Below are positions 42,492-50,844 of a stretch of 64,000 nt of DNA, one piece after another. Location of the stretch: contig DATCEO010000112.1 in NCBI GenBank assembly GCA_036510065.1, positions 62,001 to 126,000 on the forward strand, given 5' to 3'. The translations under genes and the position numbers were made by a program. Positions within the stretch are counted from its first letter, which is position 1. Every line of letters begins with the position of its first letter. This DNA is from DASUBV01 sp036510065 (GTDB taxonomy: Bacteria; Actinomycetota; Actinomycetes; Streptosporangiales; Streptosporangiaceae). Below the pieces are notes generated by a model. It worked only from the letters and a program-made list of their open reading frames with translations, was not told the DNA's origin and searched no databases.

Positions 42492-44065
42492 GCGTCCCTC
42501 CTGCGCAGCAGGAAGCCGGCCAGTGCCAGCGCGAGTGCGGCGTAGCCGCAGAGAACGGCGAGGCCGGCCCAGGGTGCCAGGGGGTAATAGCCCCACATCG
42601 GCGTGTAGGTGCTGCTCACTTGCGCGTACTGCGGAATGGTCTGCTGGATGGCGAAGCCGGCAGCCGGTGTGAGCCGCAGCAGCCACTGCGCGGTGCCGGC
42701 GGGCAGGCCGGAGGACGTCGCGAGGATGTAGGGCAGGACGATCGCGGTGATGACGACGGTCACCGCCCCGGCGCTGTGCCGCAGGATGGCGCCGATGCCG
42801 AGGGCGAAGACGGCGGCCACGGCGAGCAGCGCCGCGGTGCCGGCTATCACGCGCAGCTCGGTAAGCGCTGTCACCGGGAATATGGCATAGCCGTTGGCGC
42901 GCAGGAACCGGTCTCCGAGCCACACCGCGGCGGAGGCGCCGGCTAGCCCGGCGACGAAGGTGACGGCGCCGAGGACGAGGGCCTTGGCCGCCAGGACCCG
43001 GCCGCGCCGCGGGCTCGCGGCGAGGGTGACGCGGATCAGGCCCCGCCGGTACTCGGCGGTGATAAGCAGGACGCCCACCACGACCACTGCGATCAGCCCG
43101 GCGAACGCGCCTACGAGGGCGCGGTCGATGGTCTTGGCGCCGTCGGCGTTTTCTCCGCTCACGGCAGGCGCTATGTCGCCCGAGCCGGTAACGGTGAAAC
43201 TGCTGCCAGCCTGGTGCGACCCGGCCGTGGCCGCGATGGGGTAGGTGCTGGTGCTGCCTCCTGCGAAGGCACTGATCCAGGCGCCGCTGGGCCAGCCTCC
43301 GTGCAGGCTGACCCGGTCGAAGGTGGCGGTGGCCGAGGTGGGGTCATCGGTTCCGCTTCCTCCGGTGAGTTGCTGAGCCGGGGGCGGCGCGTATTGCGGG
43401 GAGGTGGCAAAGAGCCCGGCCTGCACGGTCGGTGGTAGCCCGGCCAGGTGCACGGTGCCGACCCTGGCCCAGTGAGTGCCGTCGCCGGAGTCGTAGCCGG
43501 TGAGGGTGTCACCGGCGCGGGTCAGCCGCAGCCAGCGCGGGGATGCCGCAGACACGCTGCCCGCGCTGCCGGCCATGTCCTGGGTGTAGTTGTACTGCAT
43601 CCGCACCCCATGGCCGCCGGTGACCATGATCGCCGCGTACGCCGATCCTTGCCTGCTGCTCTCGGTGACAATGAGCCCGGCCTTCGACCACGGCTGCAAG
43701 CCGGGCCGCGTAGGCGCATGCGGGGGCCCGCTCAGCTGGATCACGCCGGCCAATGAGGTGACGCGCACGGTGATGCTGCCGTCTCCGGACAACGGCCGGT
43801 GCACGAAGTAGAAGCTGTCTGTCACCGCTTCGCCGTCCGGCCCCGCCGGGATGACAGGATGACAAACAGCACCGAAGCAACCGTTGTGGCTATTGAGCCC
43901 GGTCAGCACCCCGATCAGCACGGTCACCAGCATCGCGGCGGCGGCGCCGATGACCCAGCCGCGAACCGTCCGGAACTTGGTCCACTCGGCATGCAGCAGC
44001 TGCGCGAAGCCGGCGTGCCCGGTTGGCGCGGCCGGCCGGTACGGGGTAATCGTGGGTCTGGTCAT
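42488..44065 (-). CDS. ABC-2 type permease with a DUF1349/LamG-like extracytoplasmic domain between TM1 and TM2
   Basis: 525 aa, about twice the normal size. Residues 20-55 resemble the start of its partner (FAQLLHAEWTKFRTVRGWVIGAAAAMLVTVLI). Then ~250 residues are extracytoplasmic: DSFYFVHRPLSGDGSITVRV, PWSKAGLIVTESSRQGSAYA, GVRMQYNYTQDMAGSAG, PRWLRLTRAGDTLTGYDSGD, THWARVGTVHLAGLPPTVQA. This is the beta-sandwich signature of DUF1349/concanavalin-like domains that bind carbohydrate. The remaining helices start at ALVGAFAGLIAVVVVGVLL with LITAEYRRGLIRVTLAASPRR. The operon is divergent from a two-component system. The domain may sense or capture a ligand outside the cell. Confidence 0.85.
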   Translation of the reverse strand: MTRPTITPYRPAAPTGHAGFAQLLHAEWTKFRTVRGWVIGAAAAMLVTVLIGVLTGLNSHNGCFGAVCHPVIPAGPDGEAVTDSFYFVHRPLSGDGSITVRVTSLAGVIQLSGPPHAPTRPGLQPWSKAGLIVTESSRQGSAYAAIMVTGGHGVRMQYNYTQDMAGSAGSVSAASPRWLRLTRAGDTLTGYDSGDGTHWARVGTVHLAGLPPTVQAGLFATSPQYAPPPAQQLTGGSGTDDPTSATATFDRVSLHGGWPSGAWISAFAGGSTSTYPIAATAGSHQAGSSFTVTGSGDIAPAVSGENADGAKTIDRALVGAFAGLIAVVVVGVLLITAEYRRGLIRVTLAASPRRGRVLAAKALVLGAVTFVAGLAGASAAVWLGDRFLRANGYAIFPVTALTELRVIAGTAALLAVAAVFALGIGAILRHSAGAVTVVITAIVLPYILATSSGLPAGTAQWLLRLTPAAGFAIQQTIPQYAQVSSTYTPMWGYYPLAPWAGLAVLCGYAALALALAGFLLRRRDA

Positions 44066-44994
44066 TTCGTGGCCTCCCTGGCCGGCGCGGCGCGGTACTC
44101 GGCCGCGTCCCGGGTGAGTTCCATGTAGGCCTCCTCCAGCGTCGCCCGGTGCGCCGACACCTGCGAGAACGGCACCGCGCTGTCACCGAGCAGTTCCACA
44201 ATCCGCTCCGCGGCAAGCCCGGAGATGGTGAGAGTGTCGCGGCCGGTAGCCGCCACGGTGGCGCCCGCGTGCGCCAGCACCGTCATCGCCTCCGAGCGGG
44301 CGCTGGTCCGCAGCGTGACCTGGTCACCGGACGCGGCCGCGATCAGTTCCTCCACGCTGGTGTCGGCGATCACCTTGCCGCGGCCGACCACCACCAGATG
44401 ATCCGCGGTGTCCTCCAGCTCGCTCATCAGGTGGCTGGAGACCAGCACCGCGCGGCCCTGCGCGGCCAGGGACCGCAAGAAGCCCCGCATCCAGACGATG
44501 CCCTCGGGATCCATGCCGTTGAACGGCTCGTCCAGCATCAGCACCGGCGGGTCGCCGAGCAGCGCCGCCGCGATCCCCAGCCGCTGCCGCATGCCCAGGG
44601 AGTAACCGCCGGCCTTGCGCCGGGCCGCCGACTCCAGCCCGGCCTGCCCGATCACCTCATCGACCCGCCGGGCGGTCAGACCCTGGGAGTGGGCCAGCCA
44701 CATTAGGTGGTTACGGGCAGTCCGGCTGGGCTGCAGCGCGGCGCCATCCAGCAGCGACCCGACGTGGCTGAGCGGGTGCCGCAGCGTCTGGTAGGGGCGC
44801 CCGCCGACCAGCGCGGCGCCTTCATCGGCCGCGTCCAGGCCCACGATCACCCGCATCGTGGTGGACTTGCCCGCGCCGTTCGGGCCGACGAACCCGGTGA
44901 GCTGGCCCGGCAGGGCGGTGAACGACATCCCGTCCAGTGCCACGATCGGCCCGAAGCGCTTATGCAGGCCACTGACCTCGATAGTTGCTTCCAT
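44062..44994 (-). CDS. ABC transporter ATP-binding protein
   Basis: 310 aa, first gene of the operon. Walker A GPNGAGKSTTMRVIVGLD, signature YSLGMRQRLGIAAALLG, and Walker B VLMLDEPFNGMDPEGIVWMR are intact, with an H-loop SSHLMSELED. The C-terminal extension resembles that of NatA/BcrA-like ATPases. It overlaps the large permease by four bases. TAGCCT lies exactly 6 nt upstream of the ATG, indicating leaderless transcription. It faces the kinase gene across 159 bp. Confidence 0.92.
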   Translation of the reverse strand: MEATIEVSGLHKRFGPIVALDGMSFTALPGQLTGFVGPNGAGKSTTMRVIVGLDAADEGAALVGGRPYQTLRHPLSHVGSLLDGAALQPSRTARNHLMWLAHSQGLTARRVDEVIGQAGLESAARRKAGGYSLGMRQRLGIAAALLGDPPVLMLDEPFNGMDPEGIVWMRGFLRSLAAQGRAVLVSSHLMSELEDTADHLVVVGRGKVIADTSVEELIAAASGDQVTLRTSARSEAMTVLAHAGATVAATGRDTLTISGLAAERIVELLGDSAVPFSQVSAHRATLEEAYMELTRDAAEYRAAPAREATK

Positions 44995-45000
44995 GCCAGA

Positions 45001-45006
45001 AGGCTA
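45001..45006 (-). promoter_or_regulatory. -10 hexamer TAGCCT, leaderless promoter of the ABC operon
   Basis: On the minus strand TAGCCT is followed by 6 nt and ATG 44994. The remaining ~145 bp to the kinase gene would hold the response-regulator site; no clear dyad was picked out. Confidence 0.5.
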
Positions 45007-45153
45007 GGGAAAGAGGGCACGCAAGGTCGTCACGCTGGGGAGCGGTCTTCGCCGTCGCTGGCACGAGGGAACATCCGCTGCCGCGCATCCCTCTTGCGGG
45101 GGACAGCGGTGTCCCTGGCCAGGGGGACGCCAGCGCTCCGGCCAGCGGCGACA

Positions 45154-46248
45154 ATGGCCTACGTGGGAACAGCGAGTGACGGGCACGGCGGATGGGCCGA
45201 TGCGGGACAGCGGATCGCCACGTCCCCGCGCGCCCCGGCCGCCGCCGTGGCGCTGCTGGGGCTGGCCGCGGTGACCGAAGCGGTCACGCGGTCCGCGGCC
45301 GCCAGCGTAAGCGGGCAGCCCCTGGTGCTCAGCCTGCTGGCCGAGCTCACCGTCCTGTACCGGCTCGGCCGCACCGGCCCGCAGCGCCGCGGCGCCCAGC
45401 TCCTGGCCGTGGGGCTTGCCGCCCCGTTCCTGGTGCTGGCGCTTGCCGACCCTCGTTCCGGAGGCTCTGAGCAAGGGATCCTCACCGTGCTGCTGGCTTC
45501 GCTGGCCCCGGCGGCAGCGCTGGCCGGGATCGCCGTGCGGGCACGCCGCGAGGCACTGATGCACAGCGCCGCCCGGCAGGCCATCGCGAGCACCCTGATG
45601 GAACACACCGCGCGCGGGGAACGGGCTCGCATCGCCCGCGAGCTCCACGATGTCGTCGCCCACCACATTTCCATGATCGCTGTGCAGGCGGAGACGGCCC
45701 GGCTTGCCACCCCCGGAATGCCGGCCGCCGGCGCGCAGCGGCTGGCCGAGATTGGCGACACCGCCCGGGCAGGCCTGACCGAGATGCGGCGGCTGCTCGG
45801 CGTCCTCCGAGAGGATGCCGATGCCGATGCCGCGGACCGGCAGCCGCAGCCGGGCCTGCGGCAGCTCAACGAACTGCTCGACAACGCAAGGGACACCACC
45901 GGCGCTAGCGCCCGCCTCATCGTCTCCGGCCCCCCGGCCACGCTCGACCCCGGTGTCGAACTCGCCGCCTACCGCATCATCCAGGAAGCCCTCACCAACG
46001 CCCGCCGCCACGCCCCGGGCGCCGCCATCGACGTGGAACTGCGCTACACAAATGACACCCTGCGGCTGCGCATCCGCGACAACGGGCCCGGGCCGCCAGC
46101 CGCCGCAGCGCACGGCAGCAGCCACGGGCTGGCAGGCATACGTGAACGCGCCGCAGCCGCCGGCGGCGAACTGCGCACCAGCCCAGCACCCGGCGGCGGC
46201 TTCCTGATCGAGGCCACGCTGCCGGCCAAAGGCGAGGCGGCCGCATGA
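45154..46248 (+). CDS. Two-component sensor histidine kinase (HisKA_3/NarL type)
   Basis: 364 aa from ATG 45154; GTG 45163, preceded by GACAAT at 7 nt, is an alternative leaderless start. The N-terminal ~140 residues are four or five membrane helices without a large extracellular domain. The dimerisation/phosphoacceptor motif is ERARIARELHDVVAHHISMIAVQAE, and the ATPase N box is IIQEALTNARRHAPGA, then RIRDNGPG and GLAGIRERAAAAGGEL. It presumably senses within the membrane or via the neighbouring ABC transporter and phosphorylates the adjoining regulator (ATGA overlap). Confidence 0.92.
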   Translation: MAYVGTASDGHGGWADAGQRIATSPRAPAAAVALLGLAAVTEAVTRSAAASVSGQPLVLSLLAELTVLYRLGRTGPQRRGAQLLAVGLAAPFLVLALADPRSGGSEQGILTVLLASLAPAAALAGIAVRARREALMHSAARQAIASTLMEHTARGERARIARELHDVVAHHISMIAVQAETARLATPGMPAAGAQRLAEIGDTARAGLTEMRRLLGVLREDADADAADRQPQPGLRQLNELLDNARDTTGASARLIVSGPPATLDPGVELAAYRIIQEALTNARRHAPGAAIDVELRYTNDTLRLRIRDNGPGPPAAAAHGSSHGLAGIRERAAAAGGELRTSPAPGGGFLIEATLPAKGEAAA

Positions 46249-46936
46249 ACACTCCGCCCCCCCGGGTCCGGATCATCGTCGCCGACGACCACCATGTGGT
46301 GCGCACCGGCTTCGCCGCACTGCTCGACACCCAGCCAGACTTCAGCGTCATCGGCACCGCCCGCGACGGGGCCGAGGCGTGCGGGTCTGCCGCGACCTCT
46401 CCCCCGACGTCGTCCTCATGGACGTGCGCATGCCCGGCATGGACGGCATCGAGGCCACCCGGCAGCTCGCCAGCGCCGGCCCGGGCGGCCCGCGGATCCT
46501 CATCCTGACCACCTTCGACCTGGACCAGTACGTCTATGACGCGCTGCGCGCCGGCGCCAGCGGTTTCCTGCTCAAGGACGCCACCGCCGAGCGGCTCTTC
46601 GACGCCGTGCGGGTCATCGCCGCCGGCGACGCGCTGCTCGCCCCGGCCGTCACCCGCCGCCTCATCAGCGATTTCACCCGACTCCGGCCACCGCCGGACG
46701 CCCCGCCCGCAGCCGTGCTCGCAGAGCTCACCCCGCGCGAGACCCAGGTCCTCCGGCTGATAGCCGCAGGCCTGTCCAACCCCGAGATAGCCGCACGGCT
46801 GGTAGTCACCGAAGAAACCGTCAAGACGCACGTCAGCCGCATCCTCAGCAAGCTCGGCCTGCGAGACCGGACCCAAGCAGTCGTTACCGCCTACGAAACC
46901 GGGCTGGTCGTGCCGCACTCCCGCGAGCCGGGATAG
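46245..46936 (+). pseudogene. NarL/FixJ response regulator interrupted by a single-base frameshift
   Basis: The N-terminal receiver half (RVRIIVADDHHVVRTGFAALLDTQPDFSVIGTARDGAEA) is in the frame of ATG 46245. After 46378 the continuation VRVCRDLSPDVVLMDVRMPGMDG, with the phospho-Asp, is in the -1 frame and runs to the C-terminal LuxR HTH (ELTPRETQVLRLIAAGLSNPEIAARLVVTEETVKTHVSRIL). One missing G in the GCG-GTG context explains it. As written the protein ends after 87 aa with no output domain. Either a recent null mutation or a sequencing error. Confidence 0.88.
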
Positions 46937-47025
46937 TCCCGGCCAATCTCCGCCGGGGACAGGGCGCCGGTCGCATTAAGTAAGCATCCGGGCTGGGGCG
47001 CGGACGGAGGCGCGGAGCGAGGGCG

Positions 47026-48882
47026 TTACTCGGTCTGTGCGATTAGCTGGCGGGCTTGCTGCGCCTGCCCGATCAGGGACAGGGCGAGCACGGCGCCCAC
47101 GCCCTCGCCCGCGCGCAGCCGCAGGTCCAGCAGGGGCTCCAGGCCGAGCGCGTCCAGCACGCGCTGGTGCGCGGGCTCGGCGCTCAGGTGCCCGGCAACG
47201 AGGTGATCTTGGACCTGCGGGCGGTGACGCACCGCCACCAGCGCGCTGACGCTGGTCAGCAGGCCATCGAGGATCACCAGGCCGCCGGCCGCGGCCGCGC
47301 CCAGGCAGGCTCCGGTGAGGAACGCCTGCTCGGGTCCGCCGATCCCGGCCAGCAGATCCTCAACATCGCCGCGGGCCAGCCGGCCGGGCGGCGGCCGCCG
47401 GCCGCCCATCCGGGCCAGCGCCTGGGTGAGGACGCCCTGCTTGCGGGCCACGATGGTGGAGTCGCTGCCGGCGCCGCGGCCGGCTACCAGGTCAGGCGTC
47501 GCTTCCAGCAGGGCCGCGGCCAGCGCCGCGGCGACGGTCGTGTTGCCGATGCCGACCTCGCCCAGGGCCACGGGGCCGACGGCGGCCAGCTCGCGGCCCG
47601 CCTGCTCGCCCGCGGCCAGCAGCCCGGCCACGGCGTCCCGCTCCAGAGCGTCGGCACTGGCCAGGTCGCCCCGCGCGCCGGCCGGCCGGGCATCTTGCCA
47701 GCCCTGGATCTCCTCGCCGTCGATCCCGCAGTCGACCAGGCGGACGCGCAGCCCGGCGGCGCGGGCCATGGCCGCCCCCTGACCCTGCCCGGCGGCGAGC
47801 GCGCGGGCGACCAGGCGGGTGGTGCTGCGCGGGAACGCGCTGACGCCCAGGCCGGCGACCGGGTGATCGGCGGCGGCGATGAGCAGGGTGCCGGCCCGGC
47901 CGCCGACGGCGGCAGCCGGGAAGCCGGGCACGGACCCGGCGCGCAGCAGGGTGTCACCGAGCAGCCCGAGCGAGCCGGGCGCGGCCAGCAGCCGGTCCTC
48001 GCTGTCGCGGGTCCGGACGCGCGCGATCGCGGTAGCGGCGGTCGGGGCCCCGGTGGTCGGGGGCGCTGGGGAGGCGGTGGCCGGGGCCGCGGTCATGGCG
48101 GCGGCCGGGGCCGCGGGGGAGCGGTCCCGGGGCGCAGCCGGGGCCGCGGCCTCCGGCCAGCGATCGGCGACGATGACGTCGGCCAGCGGAAGCCGACTGG
48201 ACCAGCCGTGCCGCTCCAGCCCCGGGGCCGGCGGCCGCTCGTCCGGCCAGCCCAGGCACAGCCAGCCCAGCGTTACCACGTCCTCGGGCAGGTGCAGCAG
48301 CGCTGCCAGCTCGGCCGGATCAAACAGGGTGACCCAGCCCAGGCCCAGCCCGTGAGCCCGGGCGGTCAGCCAGATGTTCTCGATGGCGCAGGCGCACGAC
48401 CACAGGTCGGTGTCGGGGAAGGTGGCCCGGCCCAGAACGCCCGTCGGCCGGGCGCGCCGGTCGCAGCAGACCACGATGCCCACCGGGGCCTCGCGGATGC
48501 CGTCGAGCTGCAGGCTGCGCAGGTGGCGGGCGCTGTCGGGATCGAGCTGCCGCGCCTGGGCCAGGCGGGCCCGGTCGGCCATCACCGCCGCGGTGGCCCG
48601 CAGGGCGCGGTCGGCCACCACGATAAACCGCCACGGCTGAGAGTGCCCGACACTCGGCGCCGCGTGCCCGGCCGCGAGCACCTGCGCCACGATCTCGTCA
48701 CTGACCGGATCGGGCCGGAACCGGCGGACGTCGCGGCGCCCGGCGATGACCTCCCGCAGCGCCGCCTGAGTGGCCGGCGAGAGGGCCCAGCTCGCCGGGT
48801 CGCTGGCGCGCTCGGCGCTGCTGGTCGCGTCCCCGATCAGCGGCCGGGGGCGGGGCCACCGCATCGGCGTCTCGGCCGTCAT
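47026..48882 (-). CDS. cobT: BluB-CobT fusion: 5,6-dimethylbenzimidazole synthase + nicotinate-nucleotide:DMB phosphoribosyltransferase
   Basis: 618 aa. Residues 30-245 are a BluB-type flavin destructase (nitroreductase fold): RRDVRRFRPDPVSDEIVAQVLAAGHAAPSVGHSQPWRFIVV, and WSCACAIENIWLTARAHGLGLGWVTLF. An Ala/Pro-rich linker (250-285) leads to CobT (300-618), with GRAGTLLIAADHPVAGLGVSAFP, GEVGIGNTTVAAAL and the catalytic-Glu region LRAGEGVGAVLAL. Together the halves make DMB from FMNH2 and activate it to alpha-ribazole phosphate for the lower loop of cobalamin. No other cob genes or cobalamin riboswitch lie nearby. The start codon region is repeated upstream. Confidence 0.92.
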   Translation of the reverse strand: MTAETPMRWPRPRPLIGDATSSAERASDPASWALSPATQAALREVIAGRRDVRRFRPDPVSDEIVAQVLAAGHAAPSVGHSQPWRFIVVADRALRATAAVMADRARLAQARQLDPDSARHLRSLQLDGIREAPVGIVVCCDRRARPTGVLGRATFPDTDLWSCACAIENIWLTARAHGLGLGWVTLFDPAELAALLHLPEDVVTLGWLCLGWPDERPPAPGLERHGWSSRLPLADVIVADRWPEAAAPAAPRDRSPAAPAAAMTAAPATASPAPPTTGAPTAATAIARVRTRDSEDRLLAAPGSLGLLGDTLLRAGSVPGFPAAAVGGRAGTLLIAAADHPVAGLGVSAFPRSTTRLVARALAAGQGQGAAMARAAGLRVRLVDCGIDGEEIQGWQDARPAGARGDLASADALERDAVAGLLAAGEQAGRELAAVGPVALGEVGIGNTTVAAALAAALLEATPDLVAGRGAGSDSTIVARKQGVLTQALARMGGRRPPPGRLARGDVEDLLAGIGGPEQAFLTGACLGAAAAGGLVILDGLLTSVSALVAVRHRPQVQDHLVAGHLSAEPAHQRVLDALGLEPLLDLRLRAGEGVGAVLALSLIGQAQQARQLIAQTE

Positions 48883-48918
48883 GATGCCTCGGTCATCATG
48901 ATGCCTCGGTCATCATGA
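48881..48918. repeat. 17-bp tandem repeat spanning the BluB-CobT start region
   Basis: ATGATGCCTCGGTCATC occurs at 48881-48897 and 48898-48914, with a partial third copy. On the minus strand each unit carries GAGG followed by CATC-ATG, so the ribosome site and start codon are duplicated; 17 bp is not a multiple of three, so only the last start is in frame. Confidence 0.7.
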
Positions 48919-49245
48919 CACCGCTGATCATGACGGCGGTGACCATGACGTGGGCGGCCGTGACCGCGGCGGCCGTGCTGAGCACGGGGCTCCTCCCTCG
49001 GGGTCCGCGCCCCTGGTTGCGGTAACGACGACGGCCGGAGTCTGCTGGCCTGACCACGCCAGACGCGGTCGGCTGTGCTCCCTGACCGCCGTGGTCCTGA
49101 CGAGAGTGCCCGGCGCTGTGCGGCGCGTCAAGTCCGCGCCGTGCGCCTGCCGCGGGACGGCCGGCCACCGCGCCGCGGGACCGGTCGGCGGGCGCGCCGC
49201 GGGGGCGGCTGGCCGGCGCGCCGCGGCCGGGGCCAAGATAGGGCC
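48919..49245. other. Non-coding stretch before the quinone oxidoreductase gene
   Basis: Apart from the tandem repeat nothing firm is seen. A 36-codon ORF (48915-49025, +) encodes a hydrophobic peptide (MTWAAVTAAAVLSTGLLP) with no clear ribosome site. GC-rich simple sequence (GCGCGCCGCGG-type) fills 49160-49230. Confidence 0.35.
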
Positions 49246-50217
49246 ATGCGAGCTGTCGTGGTTGATAAGCATGGTGGTCCGGACGTCCTGCGGCCGGAGC
49301 AGTGGCCTGACCCGACTCCGGGGCCGGGCCAGATCCTGGTCGACGTGGCGGCGGCCGGGGTCAACTTCATGGACATCTATCAGCGCGAGGGCCGCCCGCC
49401 CTACGGCGGCAACCTGCCGTACGTGCCGGGCAGCGAGGGCGCCGGGGCGGTCGCGGCCATCGGCCCCGGGGTATCGGACCTCGCCGTGGGAGACGGGGTG
49501 GCCTGGTGCGGGCTGCCGGGCTCCTACGCCGAGCGGGCCGTCCTGCCGGCCGATCGCGTCGTTCCCGTGCCCGAGGGCCTGGACCTGGAGATCGCCGCCG
49601 CCGTCATGCTGCAGGGGATGACCGCGCACTACCTGTGCCACAGCACCTATCCGGTGGCCTCCGGCGACGTGACCGTGGTGCACGCCGCCGCGGGCGGCGT
49701 CGGGCTGCTGCTGACGCAGATGGTCGTCATGCGCGGCGGCGTGGTCGTGGCCACCACCTCGACGCAGGCCAAGGCCAAGCTGGCCGCCGAGGCAGGCGCG
49801 CAGCATGTAACGAGCTACGAGAACTTCGGCGCGGTGGCGGCGGAGGTCAGCGGCGGGCCGGGCGCCGCGGTGGTCTACGACGGGGTCGGGCAGGCGACCT
49901 TCGATGCCAGCCTGGCCGCGCTGCGCCCGCGCGGGTACATGGTCTTGTACGGGGCCTCCAGCGGGCCGGTGCCGCCGTTCGATCCGCAGCGGCTCAACAC
50001 CGGCGGCTCGCTGTACCTCACCCGGCCGACGCTGGTGCACTACATCGCGCGCGGCGACGAGATGCTGCAGCGCGCCCACGACCTGTTCAGCTGGATCGCG
50101 GCTGGCCGGCTGAAGGTCCACATCGGCGGCCGGTACCCGCTCGCCGAGGCCGCCAGGGCACAAGAAGACCTCGCCGCCCGGCGGACGACCGGGAAGCTGC
50201 TCCTGCTGCCGCACTGA
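49246..50217 (+). CDS. Zinc-independent quinone oxidoreductase (MDR family)
   Basis: 323 aa from ATG 49246 (MRAVVVDKHGGPDVLRPEQW); the frame is open upstream through low-complexity sequence. GroES-like domain with AAGVNFMDIYQREGRPPYGGNLPYVPGSEGAG; the QOR signature continues in the Rossmann domain as VTVVHAAAGGVGLLLTQMVVMRGG. Zinc ligands are absent, as in NADPH:quinone reductases (QorA). It reduces quinones to semiquinone or hydroquinone with NADPH. Stands alone. Confidence 0.92.
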   Translation: MRAVVVDKHGGPDVLRPEQWPDPTPGPGQILVDVAAAGVNFMDIYQREGRPPYGGNLPYVPGSEGAGAVAAIGPGVSDLAVGDGVAWCGLPGSYAERAVLPADRVVPVPEGLDLEIAAAVMLQGMTAHYLCHSTYPVASGDVTVVHAAAGGVGLLLTQMVVMRGGVVVATTSTQAKAKLAAEAGAQHVTSYENFGAVAAEVSGGPGAAVVYDGVGQATFDASLAALRPRGYMVLYGASSGPVPPFDPQRLNTGGSLYLTRPTLVHYIARGDEMLQRAHDLFSWIAAGRLKVHIGGRYPLAEAARAQEDLAARRTTGKLLLLPH

Positions 50218-50282
50218 GGAGAAGCGCCAGCGGATCCAGGCCGGGCTCAGCAACTCCAGGGCGATGCTGGCCAGGGCGACGA

Positions 50283-50765
50283 TCAGCGCCGCCCGGAACT
50301 GCGGGATGAGACCATGTGACCGGGCTCCGCCAGTCCCGGCCATGGCTCGCTGACCCGGGCGTAGCGGAGGGCAACGTCCAGCCGGGCGGTGCCCACCGAC
50401 TGGGAGCGCGGGAGCAGGAACGGTCCGAGCAGCAGCAGGAGCGCCGCGACGGGCAGGGCGACCAGGAACACCGAGCCCCACCAGAAGTGTTCGATGAGGG
50501 TACCGGCGACGATCGGAGCGAGCAGGCCGCCCGATGCGGTCGCCAAGCACGCCCATGTGATCAGCGATCCGGCTCCCAGGAACACGTAACTGTCCACGAT
50601 CCACAGCAGTTGCGCAGCGCTGGGCCGCAGGTCGGCGGTGAGCCGGGGATGGCCAGGTTGAGCGCCTGTGCGTCGAACGACACCAGCAGGCACGGCAGCG
50701 CCAGCAGTCCCAGCGCCGCCCATTCGCGGACAGCGGCCGCCGGGGTCGTAGCTGGGGTTGACCTC
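50283..50765 (-). pseudogene. Decayed MFS (EmrB/QacA-like) drug exporter
   Basis: The 5' part reads REWAALGLLALPCLLVSFDAQALNLAIP in one frame. A frameshift near 50650 moves the match to RLTADLRPSAAQLLWIVDSY, then VFLGAGSLIT. The sequence then jumps, by internal deletion of most helices, to GGLLAPIVAGTLIEHFWWGSVFLVALPVAALLLLLGPFLLPRS. About 130 of ~480 residues remain. Adjacent to the rifampicin monooxygenase on the same strand; it may have been a co-acquired exporter. Confidence 0.7.
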
Positions 50766-50844
50766 GGTCAGGACCAGGCCCGGCGAATGACGGGTGGGCT
50801 CCAGCAGCCCTGCCCGGCGCAGGGCAGTCGGCGCCTGGTCCTGC

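Noticed and set aside
47056..48918. 620-codon + strand frame opposite bluB-cobT
   Set aside because: Low-complexity Gly/Arg/Gln-rich shadow.
48883..49245. Cobalamin riboswitch upstream of bluB-cobT
   Set aside because: No B12-box-like sequence or conserved stems found; the region is a tandem repeat and GC-rich simple sequence.
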